A stretch of DNA of 11,896 nt, taken from Deltaproteobacteria bacterium (GTDB taxonomy: Bacteria; Bdellovibrionota; FAC87; UBA2466). Below the pieces are notes generated by a model, which saw nothing but the letters and a program-made list of their open reading frames with translations, ran no database searches and was not told where the DNA came from. Below are positions 1-6,654 of this stretch, piece after piece; positions within the stretch are counted from its first letter, which is position 1; each line of letters begins with the position of its first letter. The translations under genes and the position numbers were made by a program. The stretch covers positions 1 to 11,896 of the forward strand of contig JABMMY010000175.1 in the NCBI GenBank assembly GCA_013205415.1. The letters run 5' to 3'.

Positions 1-1
1 A

Positions 2-58
2 TATGAAAACTCTCAAAACCACCCATCAGGACTCACCGTGAAAAACAATGAATTATAA
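2..58 (+). CDS. C-terminal tail of an upstream gene (partial)
   Basis: The frame starting at base 2 is open from the window edge to a TAA at 56-58 and would encode an 18-residue tail ending in VKNNEL. No function can be read from so little sequence. The reason to call it is position: the stop lies 15 bases before a convincing plus-strand intrinsic terminator, which needs a gene upstream of it. A competing reading is a 12-codon ATG frame at 3-41, which looks like chance. The call rests on context, so confidence is moderate to low. Confidence 0.4.
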   Translation, partial: YENSQNHPSGLTVKNNEL

Positions 59-73
59 TTTCATTAGTGGAAT

Positions 74-100
74 GCGCATCTACGGATGGCTCTTTTTTTT
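74..100 (+). terminator. Rho-independent terminator with UACG tetraloop
   Basis: Bases 74-90 fold into a hairpin: GC, a bulged G, then CATC pairing with GATG and GC around a TACG loop. C(UACG)G is a member of the very stable UNCG tetraloop class. The stem is followed by TC and eight T's (93-100), the expected layout for intrinsic termination on the plus strand. It would end the transcript of the partial gene at the left edge. The minus strand has no T tract on the other side of the stem, so it is probably one-directional. Confidence 0.7.
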
Positions 101-230
101 ATTCTCGAAGTTCTAAAAACATTTCAAGACCAGCATCATAACTGCTACGATTCGGTAAGGTAGTTAATTTTTTCTAATAATACAGTCACGGTACCCATTT
201 TTTTAAAAGGTATTTGGGGCCACCTATTAA

Positions 231-246
231 ATTAATTTAAATTAAT
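231..246. repeat. 16-bp perfect AT palindrome at the 3' end of the Ig-like lipoprotein gene
   Basis: ATTAATTTAAATTAAT reads the same on both strands and overlaps the stop codon of the minus-strand lipoprotein gene. It contains no G or C and no proper T tract follows it on the minus strand, so it is at best a weak 3' hairpin. The rest of 101-241 shows no gene and no clear terminator for the minus-strand gene. Confidence 0.4.
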
Positions 247-1759
247 AAATAACCTGTGTGGTAGAGCAGGTCGCTTCATTCCCAGCAGAGTCTCTAACTG
301 TGAGATTGATAGGGAAAGATCCTACATTGTAAATCGCCATGTAAGAGCTAGTGGCGTCGTTGTAGTAGCTATAGGAGGTTTGTGCACTCCAGCTAGTTTT
401 AATATCGACTAATCTCACCGTTCCTACACCAACCCCTGCGGGTACTACAGCTCTAGCCAAAAAGAATTCTCCTCGATAGGAGGGATTATAGGTGGTAACT
501 GCAGAGCAGGATAAGGTAGTGGGGGTGACTCCTAATATAGAAACGTTATCTGTTAAAGTTGCACCACCATTACAAAGGGCGCCAGTGCTGATCGAGCTAG
601 CTGTAGCAGAAACTGTTTTGTATCCCGCGCTATTAAATCTAACTCTGGCATGGCTGGCTCCAAGATAATCTAAAACGGTTCCGTCTTGAGCAGATAAGCT
701 CGTCAGAGCTAAAGATTGGCCTAAGAGGGCCGAGACATTAAAAGTTACGATGTCGCCTACTTGATAAAAACCGGTTAAGTGGGAGAGTGAACAATTTAAG
801 CTCTGTGCTGGGGCGGTAAAGGTTAACGTGATGGCGGTAGTGGCCTGTTGAGTGGCCGTAGTTGCCTCCACATTGACTATGATAGTTCTGGCCTGTCCAT
901 CGGTAGTTCCTACTACGATAGTATTTCCCACAGCAGTGAAGGTGACGCCGCCACTAGTAGTAGAAAAGGTAATGGTGGGAAGGGTAGAACCAAAGTTACT
1001 TGTTTGGGCAGTTAAAGTAATAGAGGAACCTGAAACTACAGTTGAAGAGGGGCTGGCCGCAACACTCACCGAAGGTGCCCCAATAACGGTTACAACTTGA
1101 GAACAGGTCACCGCGGTACCTACCGAGTCGGTCATTCTAACGGAGGCTGTTTTTAATCCTGCAACTCCATAAATAACGTAAGCAGAAAAGGTCTCGGTCG
1201 CAGTTTGAGTTAACACACTAGAGTAAGTACTATCGGCACCTGCAGTATAAAGACTAGCGTTATAAGGAGCCACGCCACCTGAGACGGTAACTCCCAAGTT
1301 AATAAGTGTTCCTAGGGGAGCACCTTGATTGTCGATAGAAAAAGCACAGGCTAAAGCAGAAGGGGCAACATCAGGAACTACCGTAACCGTTAAGGAGCAC
1401 AGAGCAGAACTTCCTATAGAGTCTGCTATTGCGTAGGTTCGAGTGACCTGAATATTAGTAGACCCCGTGTTTTCAAAGGTATCACTAATGGTGACCTGAG
1501 ACAGAAAATTTCCGACAATTCCTGAGAAACTATAAGGGACAGAGCCCCCAGCGACTTGGAGGTTAATTGGAATCGATACATTGTTGTGAATCGCAGTAAT
1601 GGTACTTGGGACCGAGGCCGCACAAGAGAGTTGAGTGCTAACCGAACCTACAGGGCTTCCATCCACATTAATACTGAGAGGCGGTGTCTCAATTTTACAG
1701 CCGGTAATAAAAATAAGCGCAGTGGATAAAACTGAAAATAGTATTCTTTTAGTAAACAT
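242..1759 (-). CDS. Exported lipoprotein with five Ig-like/PKD-like domains
   Basis: 505 residues. The N terminus is a lipoprotein signal peptide: K4/R5, a hydrophobic stretch, then the lipobox I-T-G-C with the lipidated cysteine at 21. The mature part is almost entirely beta-type, Ser/Thr/Val-rich sequence divided into about five units (roughly 42-129, 134-227, 228-316, 320-411, 414-505). Four units open with an L-x-C motif and carry one later cysteine, giving likely intradomain pairs C46-C121, C138-C219, C323-C396 and C418-C498. The third unit has no cysteine and resembles a bacterial Ig-like domain of another type. Units 1 and 2 share a G-G-x-x-P-Y motif, and several end with a D-S-x-G turn before the second cysteine, as in PKD-like folds. 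ATG 1757-1759 is preceded by AAGGGG seven bases upstream. No catalytic motif is visible. A surface or adhesion role is inference; no specific function can be assigned. Confidence 0.85.
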   Translation of the reverse strand: MFTKRILFSVLSTALIFITGCKIETPPLSINVDGSPVGSVSTQLSCAASVPSTITAIHNNVSIPINLQVAGGSVPYSFSGIVGNFLSQVTISDTFENTGSTNIQVTRTYAIADSIGSSALCSLTVTVVPDVAPSALACAFSIDNQGAPLGTLINLGVTVSGGVAPYNASLYTAGADSTYSSVLTQTATETFSAYVIYGVAGLKTASVRMTDSVGTAVTCSQVVTVIGAPSVSVAASPSSTVVSGSSITLTAQTSNFGSTLPTITFSTTSGGVTFTAVGNTIVVGTTDGQARTIIVNVEATTATQQATTAITLTFTAPAQSLNCSLSHLTGFYQVGDIVTFNVSALLGQSLALTSLSAQDGTVLDYLGASHARVRFNSAGYKTVSATASSISTGALCNGGATLTDNVSILGVTPTTLSCSAVTTYNPSYRGEFFLARAVVPAGVGVGTVRLVDIKTSWSAQTSYSYYNDATSSYMAIYNVGSFPINLTVRDSAGNEATCSTTQVIY

Positions 1760-1800
1760 CTAAAAACCCCTTGGTTCCTTTTTTTCCCAGAATAAAAACT

Positions 1801-1835
1801 GGAACATTTCCTGATGAGGCTGCAAGGAGTGTTCC
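1801..1835 (-). other. Hairpin in the leader of the Ig-like lipoprotein gene
   Basis: GGAACA at 1801-1806 pairs with TGTTCC at 1830-1835, and TCCT pairs with AGGA inside it, giving a 6+4 bp interrupted stem. On the minus strand the stem is followed by AG and then TTTTTATT, which looks like a weak terminator or attenuator between promoter and start codon (about 40 bases before the ATG). Whether it acts is unknown. The rest of 1760-2119 contains no supportable gene; open frames there are short. Confidence 0.3.
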
Positions 1836-1900
1836 TAATAAATAAAAGGAGGGCGATTCACAAACGTAGGATTAAAAACGATGTGAGTCTTTTTTTATCG

Positions 1901-1991
1901 AGGTGACTATTGCTCAGGTGACAAAAAAGGCGCGCTAATAGTAACGGGTGATTATTAAATAGTGAGATAGGTGATTCTCAGACGGTGAATT
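1901..1991. promoter_or_regulatory. Cluster of GGTGA words upstream of the Ig-like lipoprotein gene
   Basis: Five GGTGA words on the plus strand occur within 91 bases of non-coding sequence: AGGTGAC at 1901 and 1916, GGTGATT at 1947 and 1970, and GGTGAATT at 1984. The first two are exact 7-bp copies 15 bp apart. The cluster lies in the region expected to drive the minus-strand lipoprotein gene, and the same word recurs in two other intergenic regions. It may be a set of operator half-sites, but no regulator is known. Confidence 0.25.
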
Positions 1992-2119
1992 CGTGAAAAT
2001 ACGGAGACAGAAGGTATACAGAATAAATATTATACGACTTTAACAGAGGCTACAAAACCGCAAAACAGATGGAAGGGGACCTACATCAGATAAAAAAAAA
2101 TGTGTCAGGTATCTATTTT

Positions 2120-3682
2120 TCAACTCTCAATAGTAATGGCGATGGCATCGGCTATTCTGACTCCATCTACCGCAGCGCTTGTAATTCCCCCTGCATATCC
2201 AGCCCCTTCACCTGCAGGATAAAGCCCCTCGTGACTGACCGATTGAAAAGTATCTGCATTTCTAACCACTCGAATCGGACAGGAGGTGCGAGTTTCAACA
2301 CCTAAAAGTTGAGCATGAGGTGAGATAAAACCGGGCATCGTTCGACTAAATGTTTCAAGGGCATCGGCCAGTTTTTTTGAGATTTCTGATGGAAGTAAAG
2401 TGTCTAATCTAGCGGGTACACAGCCTGAGGGGGAGGAGGAGGGAAGTAAGGCCACCTCTTTTCTATCTAAAAATCCTAAGACACTTTGACTGGGAAATTG
2501 TTTATTGCCGCCCTTAGCTACCACTGCCGCTTTAGCCTTTTGTTCTAATTCTTTTCTAAGCATCAACCCTGAAAACACATCTTTACCAAAGGACTTTTCG
2601 TAATCGACTGAAACTACAATAGCCGCATTGGCAAAGGGAGAATTGCGTTTGTAGTTACTCATTCCGTTACTGACAATGCCATCCTCATCTGTGCCACTAG
2701 AAATTACATAACCTCCAGGGCACATGCAGAAACTATAAACGCCAATACCTGTTTTCTTATCGTGGCGGGCCAGTCGGTAATTGGCGGCTCCTAAGGAAGG
2801 GTGTTCCGCATAACTTTTGTATTGGATACGATTTATCTCTTTTTGAGGGTGTTCCACACGTAGCCCAATGGCGAAGGATTTTCCTTCCATATAGACAGAA
2901 TCGGTAAAGAGATGTTGTAAAATATCTACGGAGGAATGGCCGGTGGCTAATACGACGGTGTTGGAACTTATGGCTTGCCCCTCTTTTAATAAAACACCTG
3001 AAACTTTTCCATTTTGAAAAACTACCTTTTCAACGGGAGTATCAAAAAATATCTCACAGCCATTTTGTTTAAGAAATTCTCTCATTGGTGGAATGACTTT
3101 TCTGATTTTATCGGAGCCCACATGTGGATTAGAAAGATATTGAATCTCTTCAGGGGCCCCAAATTTCACCAAACGGTTTAAGACATAGGGAATGTGTGGA
3201 GATTTAATTCTTGTGATGAGTTTGCCATCGGAGTAAAGACCCGCACCCCCTTCACCAAAACATACATTATTAGTTTTACTTAAATTGCCATACCGCCAGT
3301 AGGCCGCAATACTTTTCATTCTCTGGGTAGCTTCGGAGCCCTGTTCAAAAAGAATGCAGGGAATTCCACGCTCGACCAATCTTAACGCAGCAAAAAGTCC
3401 GGCAGGGCCAGCTCCGATAATAATCGGTCTCTCTTTAGGAGCTTTTTTTACTCGGTCGACTGGAAAAGTGTTCACATCAGGAGTTTCTCCAGGAGGAAAC
3501 GTCTCCACTCGATACATCCAATAAGGCACCTGTTGTCTGGCATCTATCGATTTTTTTAAGATCCGATAGGTGCCATATCCCGGAGCCAGCCAAGCTAATT
3601 GCTCCTCTAAAGTCTCATCGAGACCCACCTTAATTTGGTCGATTAAACTACTCACTCTTTTCCAGTTTAGCCTCGAGCCCAC
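2120..3682 (-). CDS. FAD-dependent oxidoreductase, COG2509 type
   Basis: 520 residues from the GTG at 3682. The N-terminal ~80 residues match the small domain that precedes the flavin domain in this family (I-L-K-K-S-I-D-A-R at 41-49). A dinucleotide-binding motif I-G-A-G-P-A-G-L follows at 89-96, with an acidic strand end (F-E-Q-G, 112-115). Further hallmarks are F-G-E-G-G-A-G-L-Y-S-D-G-K-L near 142-155, a V-L-A-T-G-H-S motif at 244-250, a cysteine-containing C-M-C-P-G-G-Y-V at 319-326, and a C-terminal FAD-binding Y-P-A-G-E-G-A-G-Y-A-G-G-I near 488-500. The protein is presumably cytosolic; substrate and physiological role are unknown for the family. The start is ambiguous: GTG 3682 has GAGG about 9 bases upstream but overlaps the preceding gene by 35 bases, while GTG 3655 (511 residues) overlaps it by only 8. 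Either way the two genes look translationally coupled. Confidence 0.85.
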   Translation of the reverse strand: MGSRLNWKRVSSLIDQIKVGLDETLEEQLAWLAPGYGTYRILKKSIDARQQVPYWMYRVETFPPGETPDVNTFPVDRVKKAPKERPIIIGAGPAGLFAALRLVERGIPCILFEQGSEATQRMKSIAAYWRYGNLSKTNNVCFGEGGAGLYSDGKLITRIKSPHIPYVLNRLVKFGAPEEIQYLSNPHVGSDKIRKVIPPMREFLKQNGCEIFFDTPVEKVVFQNGKVSGVLLKEGQAISSNTVVLATGHSSVDILQHLFTDSVYMEGKSFAIGLRVEHPQKEINRIQYKSYAEHPSLGAANYRLARHDKKTGIGVYSFCMCPGGYVISSGTDEDGIVSNGMSNYKRNSPFANAAIVVSVDYEKSFGKDVFSGLMLRKELEQKAKAAVVAKGGNKQFPSQSVLGFLDRKEVALLPSSSPSGCVPARLDTLLPSEISKKLADALETFSRTMPGFISPHAQLLGVETRTSCPIRVVRNADTFQSVSHEGLYPAGEGAGYAGGITSAAVDGVRIADAIAITIES

Positions 3683-3950
3683 CTATTTTAGCCTCTAAAG
3701 CAGAGATTCTCTGTTCTGCCTGTTCTAAGGCTCTAATGACATCCCTAGCATCGGGAACGTTAATGTTCTGGGGGTATTGGGTGCAGGAATAGCCACTGCC
3801 GCCGGCGCCTTGACTCAGGCTCCACCAATTACAGGCACCAAATCGGTAGGTCTGTACCTGGTTAATCATCTCAGGCCCAGTAGAGGTGGGTGCAGAAAAG
3901 GAGGGGAATGAAACCCATGCCAAAATAAATAAACTTAAAATATATTTCAT
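3648..3950 (-). CDS. Small exported protein with C-terminal coiled coil
   Basis: 100 residues, not recognised. A signal peptide spans about 1-20 (K2, hydrophobic I4-V13, then P-S-F-S-A with likely type I cleavage near residue 20). The mature protein starts with a Trp/Gly-rich segment (N-W-W-S, G-A-G-G-S-G-Y) holding two cysteines, C40 and C56, able to form a disulfide. Residues 68-100 form a charged heptad pattern (A-L-E-x-A-E, A-L-E-A-K, L-E-A-K-L-E) typical of a short coiled coil for oligomerisation. ATG 3948-3950 has GGAGAG six bases upstream, a clear ribosome binding site. Its stop overlaps the start of the FAD oxidoreductase gene, so the pair is very likely co-transcribed, although a periplasmic coiled-coil protein and a flavoprotein have no obvious shared task. 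Confidence 0.75.
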   Translation of the reverse strand: MKYILSLFILAWVSFPSFSAPTSTGPEMINQVQTYRFGACNWWSLSQGAGGSGYSCTQYPQNINVPDARDVIRALEQAEQRISALEAKIGGLEAKLEKSE

Positions 3951-4129
3951 AATTATCTCTCCGAAGTTGTTGTTGTTAATTAAGATTGAAGGAAAACCAT
4001 TGAAACCTCAAGGGAAAAACGAGGCAACAAATTTTGTCACCTTTAGGTGGCCCGAGCGACTGTAAAACAGGCGAAACTAGCTTGAGAAAAATAATAAAAC
4101 TTGGTAGGTTGCGACAACTTTAAACACCT
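3951..4129. promoter_or_regulatory. Divergent intergenic region with CACCT/AGGTG dyad
   Basis: This 179-base region separates two divergently transcribed exported-protein genes and should contain both promoters. I see no confident -35/-10 pair. It contains a short dyad at 4038-4049 (CACCT-TT-AGGTG) that overlaps TTTTGTCACC (4032-4041), a 10-mer found again at 8850-8859 and, inverted, at 1917-1926. A second small inverted repeat, CTGT-AAA-ACAG, sits at 4060-4070. Its function as an operator is unproven. Confidence 0.3.
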
Positions 4130-4549
4130 ATGTCAAAATACTCTTTCAAATTCTTAGCTCTAATCATTCCTAATTTTTGCCTTTTTTATGCGTACTCTTG
4201 GCCGGTGCTACAGGCCATGCCAGAAAGACGTGAGGCCTTTGGAGGTCCTGATCTGTATTTAGATATTAAGTATGTGGGAATTCCTCGTCGTCAAATTCTG
4301 GGCAAAGAGGCTCCTGAAGCGATGGAGTTCAGTGGGATTTTAGCTACCGATTTTTCAGAGAGCTCGGTCACCGGTAAGCGAGTTAAAAGTGATGGGAATA
4401 CTTGGTACACCTTTAAGTTAGGTGATCAAATGTTTTTAGGAAGGCTCACCCAAGGAAAAACTGGCTGTGAACCACAACTACAATATCGATTAGAAAAAAA
4501 TGGAAAGGTAGTTAAAACGGGGTCGATGAAGGCCGGGTTTTGTACCTAA
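4130..4549 (+). CDS. Small exported protein of unknown function
   Basis: 139 residues, not recognised. The N terminus has lysines at 3 and 7 and a hydrophobic core from about 8 to 22, followed by W-P-V-L-Q-A, which suggests a signal peptide cleaved near 23-29; a retained membrane anchor is possible. C17 lies within the hydrophobic stretch but lacks a lipobox. The mature domain is mixed beta-type sequence (Y-L-D-I-K-Y-V, T-W-Y-T-F-K-L-G-D-Q-M-F) with two C-terminal cysteines, C113 and C138, that probably pair. No catalytic motif is visible. The ATG is not preceded by a good Shine-Dalgarno, so the start is less certain; an in-frame ATG at codon 30 would remove the signal. The gene is transcribed away from the coiled-coil gene and converges on the substrate-binding lipoprotein gene. 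Confidence 0.7.
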   Translation: MSKYSFKFLALIIPNFCLFYAYSWPVLQAMPERREAFGGPDLYLDIKYVGIPRRQILGKEAPEAMEFSGILATDFSESSVTGKRVKSDGNTWYTFKLGDQMFLGRLTQGKTGCEPQLQYRLEKNGKVVKTGSMKAGFCT

Positions 4550-4569
4550 TCTTTCGCAGTGATATCCTA

Positions 4570-4588
4570 GTTAAATAGATCTATTAAC
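4570..4588. repeat. Palindrome between convergent genes
   Basis: GTTAAATAGATCTATTAAC is an inverted repeat with a perfect 10-bp core (ATAGATCTAT) and GTTA/TAAC ends separated by one extra A. It sits in the 50-base gap between two convergent stop codons, where a bidirectional terminator would be expected. It lacks a GC-rich stem and a T tract, so termination activity is doubtful. Confidence 0.35.
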
Positions 4589-4599
4589 TCTTCAGGGTT

Positions 4600-6171
4600 T
4601 TAAAACTTCACTCCAGCCAAATTGACACCGCCATTAGGGTCTAGAATAAGACCTGATAGATTAGGATCTCGATAAATCGTTTGAGTGTCGGAAAAAAGGG
4701 GATAGAAAAGCGCCTCTTCATCAATTAAAAATGACTCCGCTTGATTAAATATTTTGTGAGTGGCCTCTGGAGAGGTTAACCTTTGTGTCTGAAATAATTT
4801 GAATTGAGCTATGATGGGTGCCGCAGTTTTGGGGTCGGCCATCGCTAGGGTTCGTTGAAAAATATTTTTAAGTCCCTCTCCCTCGGCAAAATAGTTACGC
4901 TGAATCGGTAAAAGTAAAAGGTCGGGTGCCCTTAAGCTGGTTTGGGATCTCTTAGTGTTTTTAAGTGGAGTCCAAGAATCTAATTCGACCACTAGATTCC
5001 ATTGCTTTAACCACTGCATTTGTAAGTTTTGCGTAATGTCACGATTTAACGGGTTTTGCTGGAAAGACATTACGAGTGAAGGTTTTGTTTTTTCTTTGGT
5101 TATCCCTTGGTTTAAATGACTAAAAAAATTTAAAGAGCTATCTTCAATTTTATTGTTAAGAAGGGGTTCAGCCGAGGGTCTTTTAAAAGAGATTGTAGAA
5201 AAGAGGTCTAGTGTTGTAGGCAACAACAAATTCAGATGTAACATTTTATTCCACTCATTTTTATTGATCGACTGCAGAAAAGATTTTCTAACCGAGTTTA
5301 ATTTAAAAAACGGGGATTTAGGATTGAGTAATAGTACATACCGATTTCGTCCTTCAAAATAATCTGTCTCAGCGCTATTCATACCGGAAAGAGCTCCAAT
5401 AACTAGGGGGACCTGCTTATCTTCAAAGGCTAGTTTTGCAATTTGGGAATCGGTAACTGAAATCATCTCAATTTTATTTAAAGCAGATGGAGGTCCCCAA
5501 TAGTTGGGGTTTTTTGTGAGAAAAATATTTTTTTTATTTGAAGATTTCGAATCAAAGAAAGGGCCTAGTGAAGGGATCTGCCCATCCTGTTTGGGGTCTT
5601 TAATTTCTAATGTGGGCCACAAAATTGGATTTGCCAAAACCGATAAGAAGGTGGGCGTGTCTTCATTGAAGGTAATCGATAGGGTGTGAGAATCTATCTC
5701 ATGAATTCCTACTTCGCTAAAAGGAATTTTTTTATCGAAAAAACTTCGAGCATTGGCTATGGAAAATAAAAGAGAGGCCCTATTGAAATTATGTGAGCTT
5801 AGGATTTTCTTCCAAGAGGTTATAAAGTGAGCGGCGACCAAAGGGGTTCCCTCCGACCAGAGAATCTGTTTTTTTAGGTGAATGAGTAACTTATGATCTG
5901 AAGAAAAGGAAATGGACTCTGCCAAGGTTCGATTCAGGGTGAGTTGATTGTTTTTATACGACAATCGGAAAAGCCCCTCCATCGTTAAACTTTGTTTTTC
6001 CACGCAAGGAGATTCATTGCAGTCGACAGTAATCGATTGGGATGTAGGAAGAACAAAAATAACTTTAAGAGATTTAGGAGCTACACTGGGGGATCGAAGC
6101 ACAGTACAGGAGGTTACAAAAAAAAATAGAGAGAAAATAAAGTAATAAATGATGTCAAACTTTTTATTCAT
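4600..6171 (-). CDS. Orphan OppA/DppA-like substrate-binding lipoprotein (SBP_bac_5)
   Basis: 523 residues from the ATG at 6169-6171, which has AGG five bases upstream; an in-frame GTG at 6177 has no binding site. A lipoprotein signal ends in V-T-S-C, so C22 would be lipidated and the protein tethered facing the periplasm. The body shows family 5 solute-binding features: M-E-G-L-F-R-L near 64-70, L-W-S-E-G-T-P-L-V-A near 104-113 (compare the W-S-D-G-x-P segment of OppA/DppA), L-G-P-F near 202-205, and N-P-N-Y-W-G at 221-226. These proteins normally deliver oligopeptides or other solutes to an ABC importer. No permease or ATPase gene lies next to it, so it either serves a transporter encoded elsewhere or has another task. 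Two cysteines at 51 and 56 are close enough to pair. The ligand cannot be predicted. Confidence 0.85.
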   Translation of the reverse strand: MNKKFDIIYYFIFSLFFFVTSCTVLRSPSVAPKSLKVIFVLPTSQSITVDCNESPCVEKQSLTMEGLFRLSYKNNQLTLNRTLAESISFSSDHKLLIHLKKQILWSEGTPLVAAHFITSWKKILSSHNFNRASLLFSIANARSFFDKKIPFSEVGIHEIDSHTLSITFNEDTPTFLSVLANPILWPTLEIKDPKQDGQIPSLGPFFDSKSSNKKNIFLTKNPNYWGPPSALNKIEMISVTDSQIAKLAFEDKQVPLVIGALSGMNSAETDYFEGRNRYVLLLNPKSPFFKLNSVRKSFLQSINKNEWNKMLHLNLLLPTTLDLFSTISFKRPSAEPLLNNKIEDSSLNFFSHLNQGITKEKTKPSLVMSFQQNPLNRDITQNLQMQWLKQWNLVVELDSWTPLKNTKRSQTSLRAPDLLLLPIQRNYFAEGEGLKNIFQRTLAMADPKTAAPIIAQFKLFQTQRLTSPEATHKIFNQAESFLIDEEALFYPLFSDTQTIYRDPNLSGLILDPNGGVNLAGVKF

Positions 6172-6262
6172 GGGCACCTAGGATAGGACTGTGAAATTTT
6201 TGTTCTGGCAAGCGGAAAAAAATATTTTTCACCTATTTATTGTTTGACCGAAAAAACACAGT

Positions 6263-6290
6263 TTGTTAGAACTCCGATTCGTTTGATAAA
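6263..6290 (+). promoter_or_regulatory. Candidate promoter of the HU gene
   Basis: TTGTTA (6263-6268) and GATAAA (6285-6290) are separated by 16 bases and lie about 30 bases before the HU start codon. An alternative pair is TTGACC (6244-6249) with TAGAAC (6267-6272), 17 bases apart. The 6178-6322 gap must also hold the promoter of the divergent substrate-binding lipoprotein gene. Both assignments come from consensus matching only. Confidence 0.35.
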
Positions 6291-6322
6291 AAATCTAATT
6301 ACGACTTAGGAGAAACCTTAAA

Positions 6323-6595
6323 ATGAACAAAGCGCAACTCGTTGAACAACTCGCTTCACAGTTAGAATTAACTAAAGCTGATTGCGAGCGTATTATTGAC
6401 TGTACTATCGATGTGGTAAAAAAGGCTGTGAAAAAAGGGGACGACGTCACCTTAGTTGGATTTGGAACCTTCACTAAATCGAAAAGAAAGGCCCGAACAG
6501 GACGCAATCCACAAACTGGCGCAGCGATTAAAATTCCTGCTTGCACAGTTCCAAAATTTCGTGCCGGAAAAGCCTTTAAAGATTTTTTAAACTAA
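6323..6595 (+). CDS. hup: HU family DNA-binding protein
   Basis: 90 residues, the standard length of HU/IHF proteins. The N-terminal helices (1-40) form the dimer body. The family signature is seen in V-G-F-G-T-F (45-50), and the beta arm R-x-G-R-N-P-Q-T-G (58-66) has the proline that intercalates into DNA. The C-terminal P-K-F-R-A-G-K-A-F-K (77-86) is also diagnostic. It binds and bends DNA as a dimer with little sequence specificity and organises the nucleoid. AGGAGA at 6308-6313 is a strong ribosome binding site nine bases before the ATG. The gene appears monocistronic: it has its own promoter region and a strong terminator 24 bases after the stop. Sequence alone suggests HU rather than IHF, because no IHF-specific partner is seen. 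Confidence 0.97.
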   Translation: MNKAQLVEQLASQLELTKADCERIIDCTIDVVKKAVKKGDDVTLVGFGTFTKSKRKARTGRNPQTGAAIKIPACTVPKFRAGKAFKDFLN

Positions 6596-6619
6596 AAAAT
6601 TTTTTATTTGATATTTAGC

Positions 6620-6654
6620 AAAGCTGTCTTGATCGACTCAAGGCAGCTTTTTTT
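6620..6654 (+). terminator. Rho-independent terminator of the HU gene
   Basis: A 13-bp stem with a single G-U wobble (6620-6632 with 6638-6650) encloses a five-base TCGAC loop and runs into seven T's (6648-6654). This is a strong plus-strand intrinsic terminator. The stop codon of the opposing minus-strand membrane gene (6653-6655) overlaps the T tract, so the stem also lies just 3' of that gene. On the minus strand no T tract follows the stem, so it would act there only as a 3' hairpin. Confidence 0.9.

Noticed and set aside
200..241. A terminator for the minus-strand lipoprotein gene
   Set aside because: Only AT palindromes and short complementary runs are visible. No GC-containing stem followed by a T run on the minus strand was found.
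852..1100. Open plus-strand frame of 82 codons within the lipoprotein gene
   Set aside because: It is antisense to a well-supported Ig-like domain region, has a Val/Thr-rich composition expected from the reverse frame, and has no convincing ribosome binding site.
2069..2305. Open plus-strand frame of 78 codons overlapping the 3' end of the FAD oxidoreductase gene
   Set aside because: Most of it is antisense to the conserved C-terminal FAD-binding motif, and the product has no recognisable features.
6295..6546. Open minus-strand frame antisense to HU
   Set aside because: HU is certain on the other strand, and the antisense product has no family resemblance.
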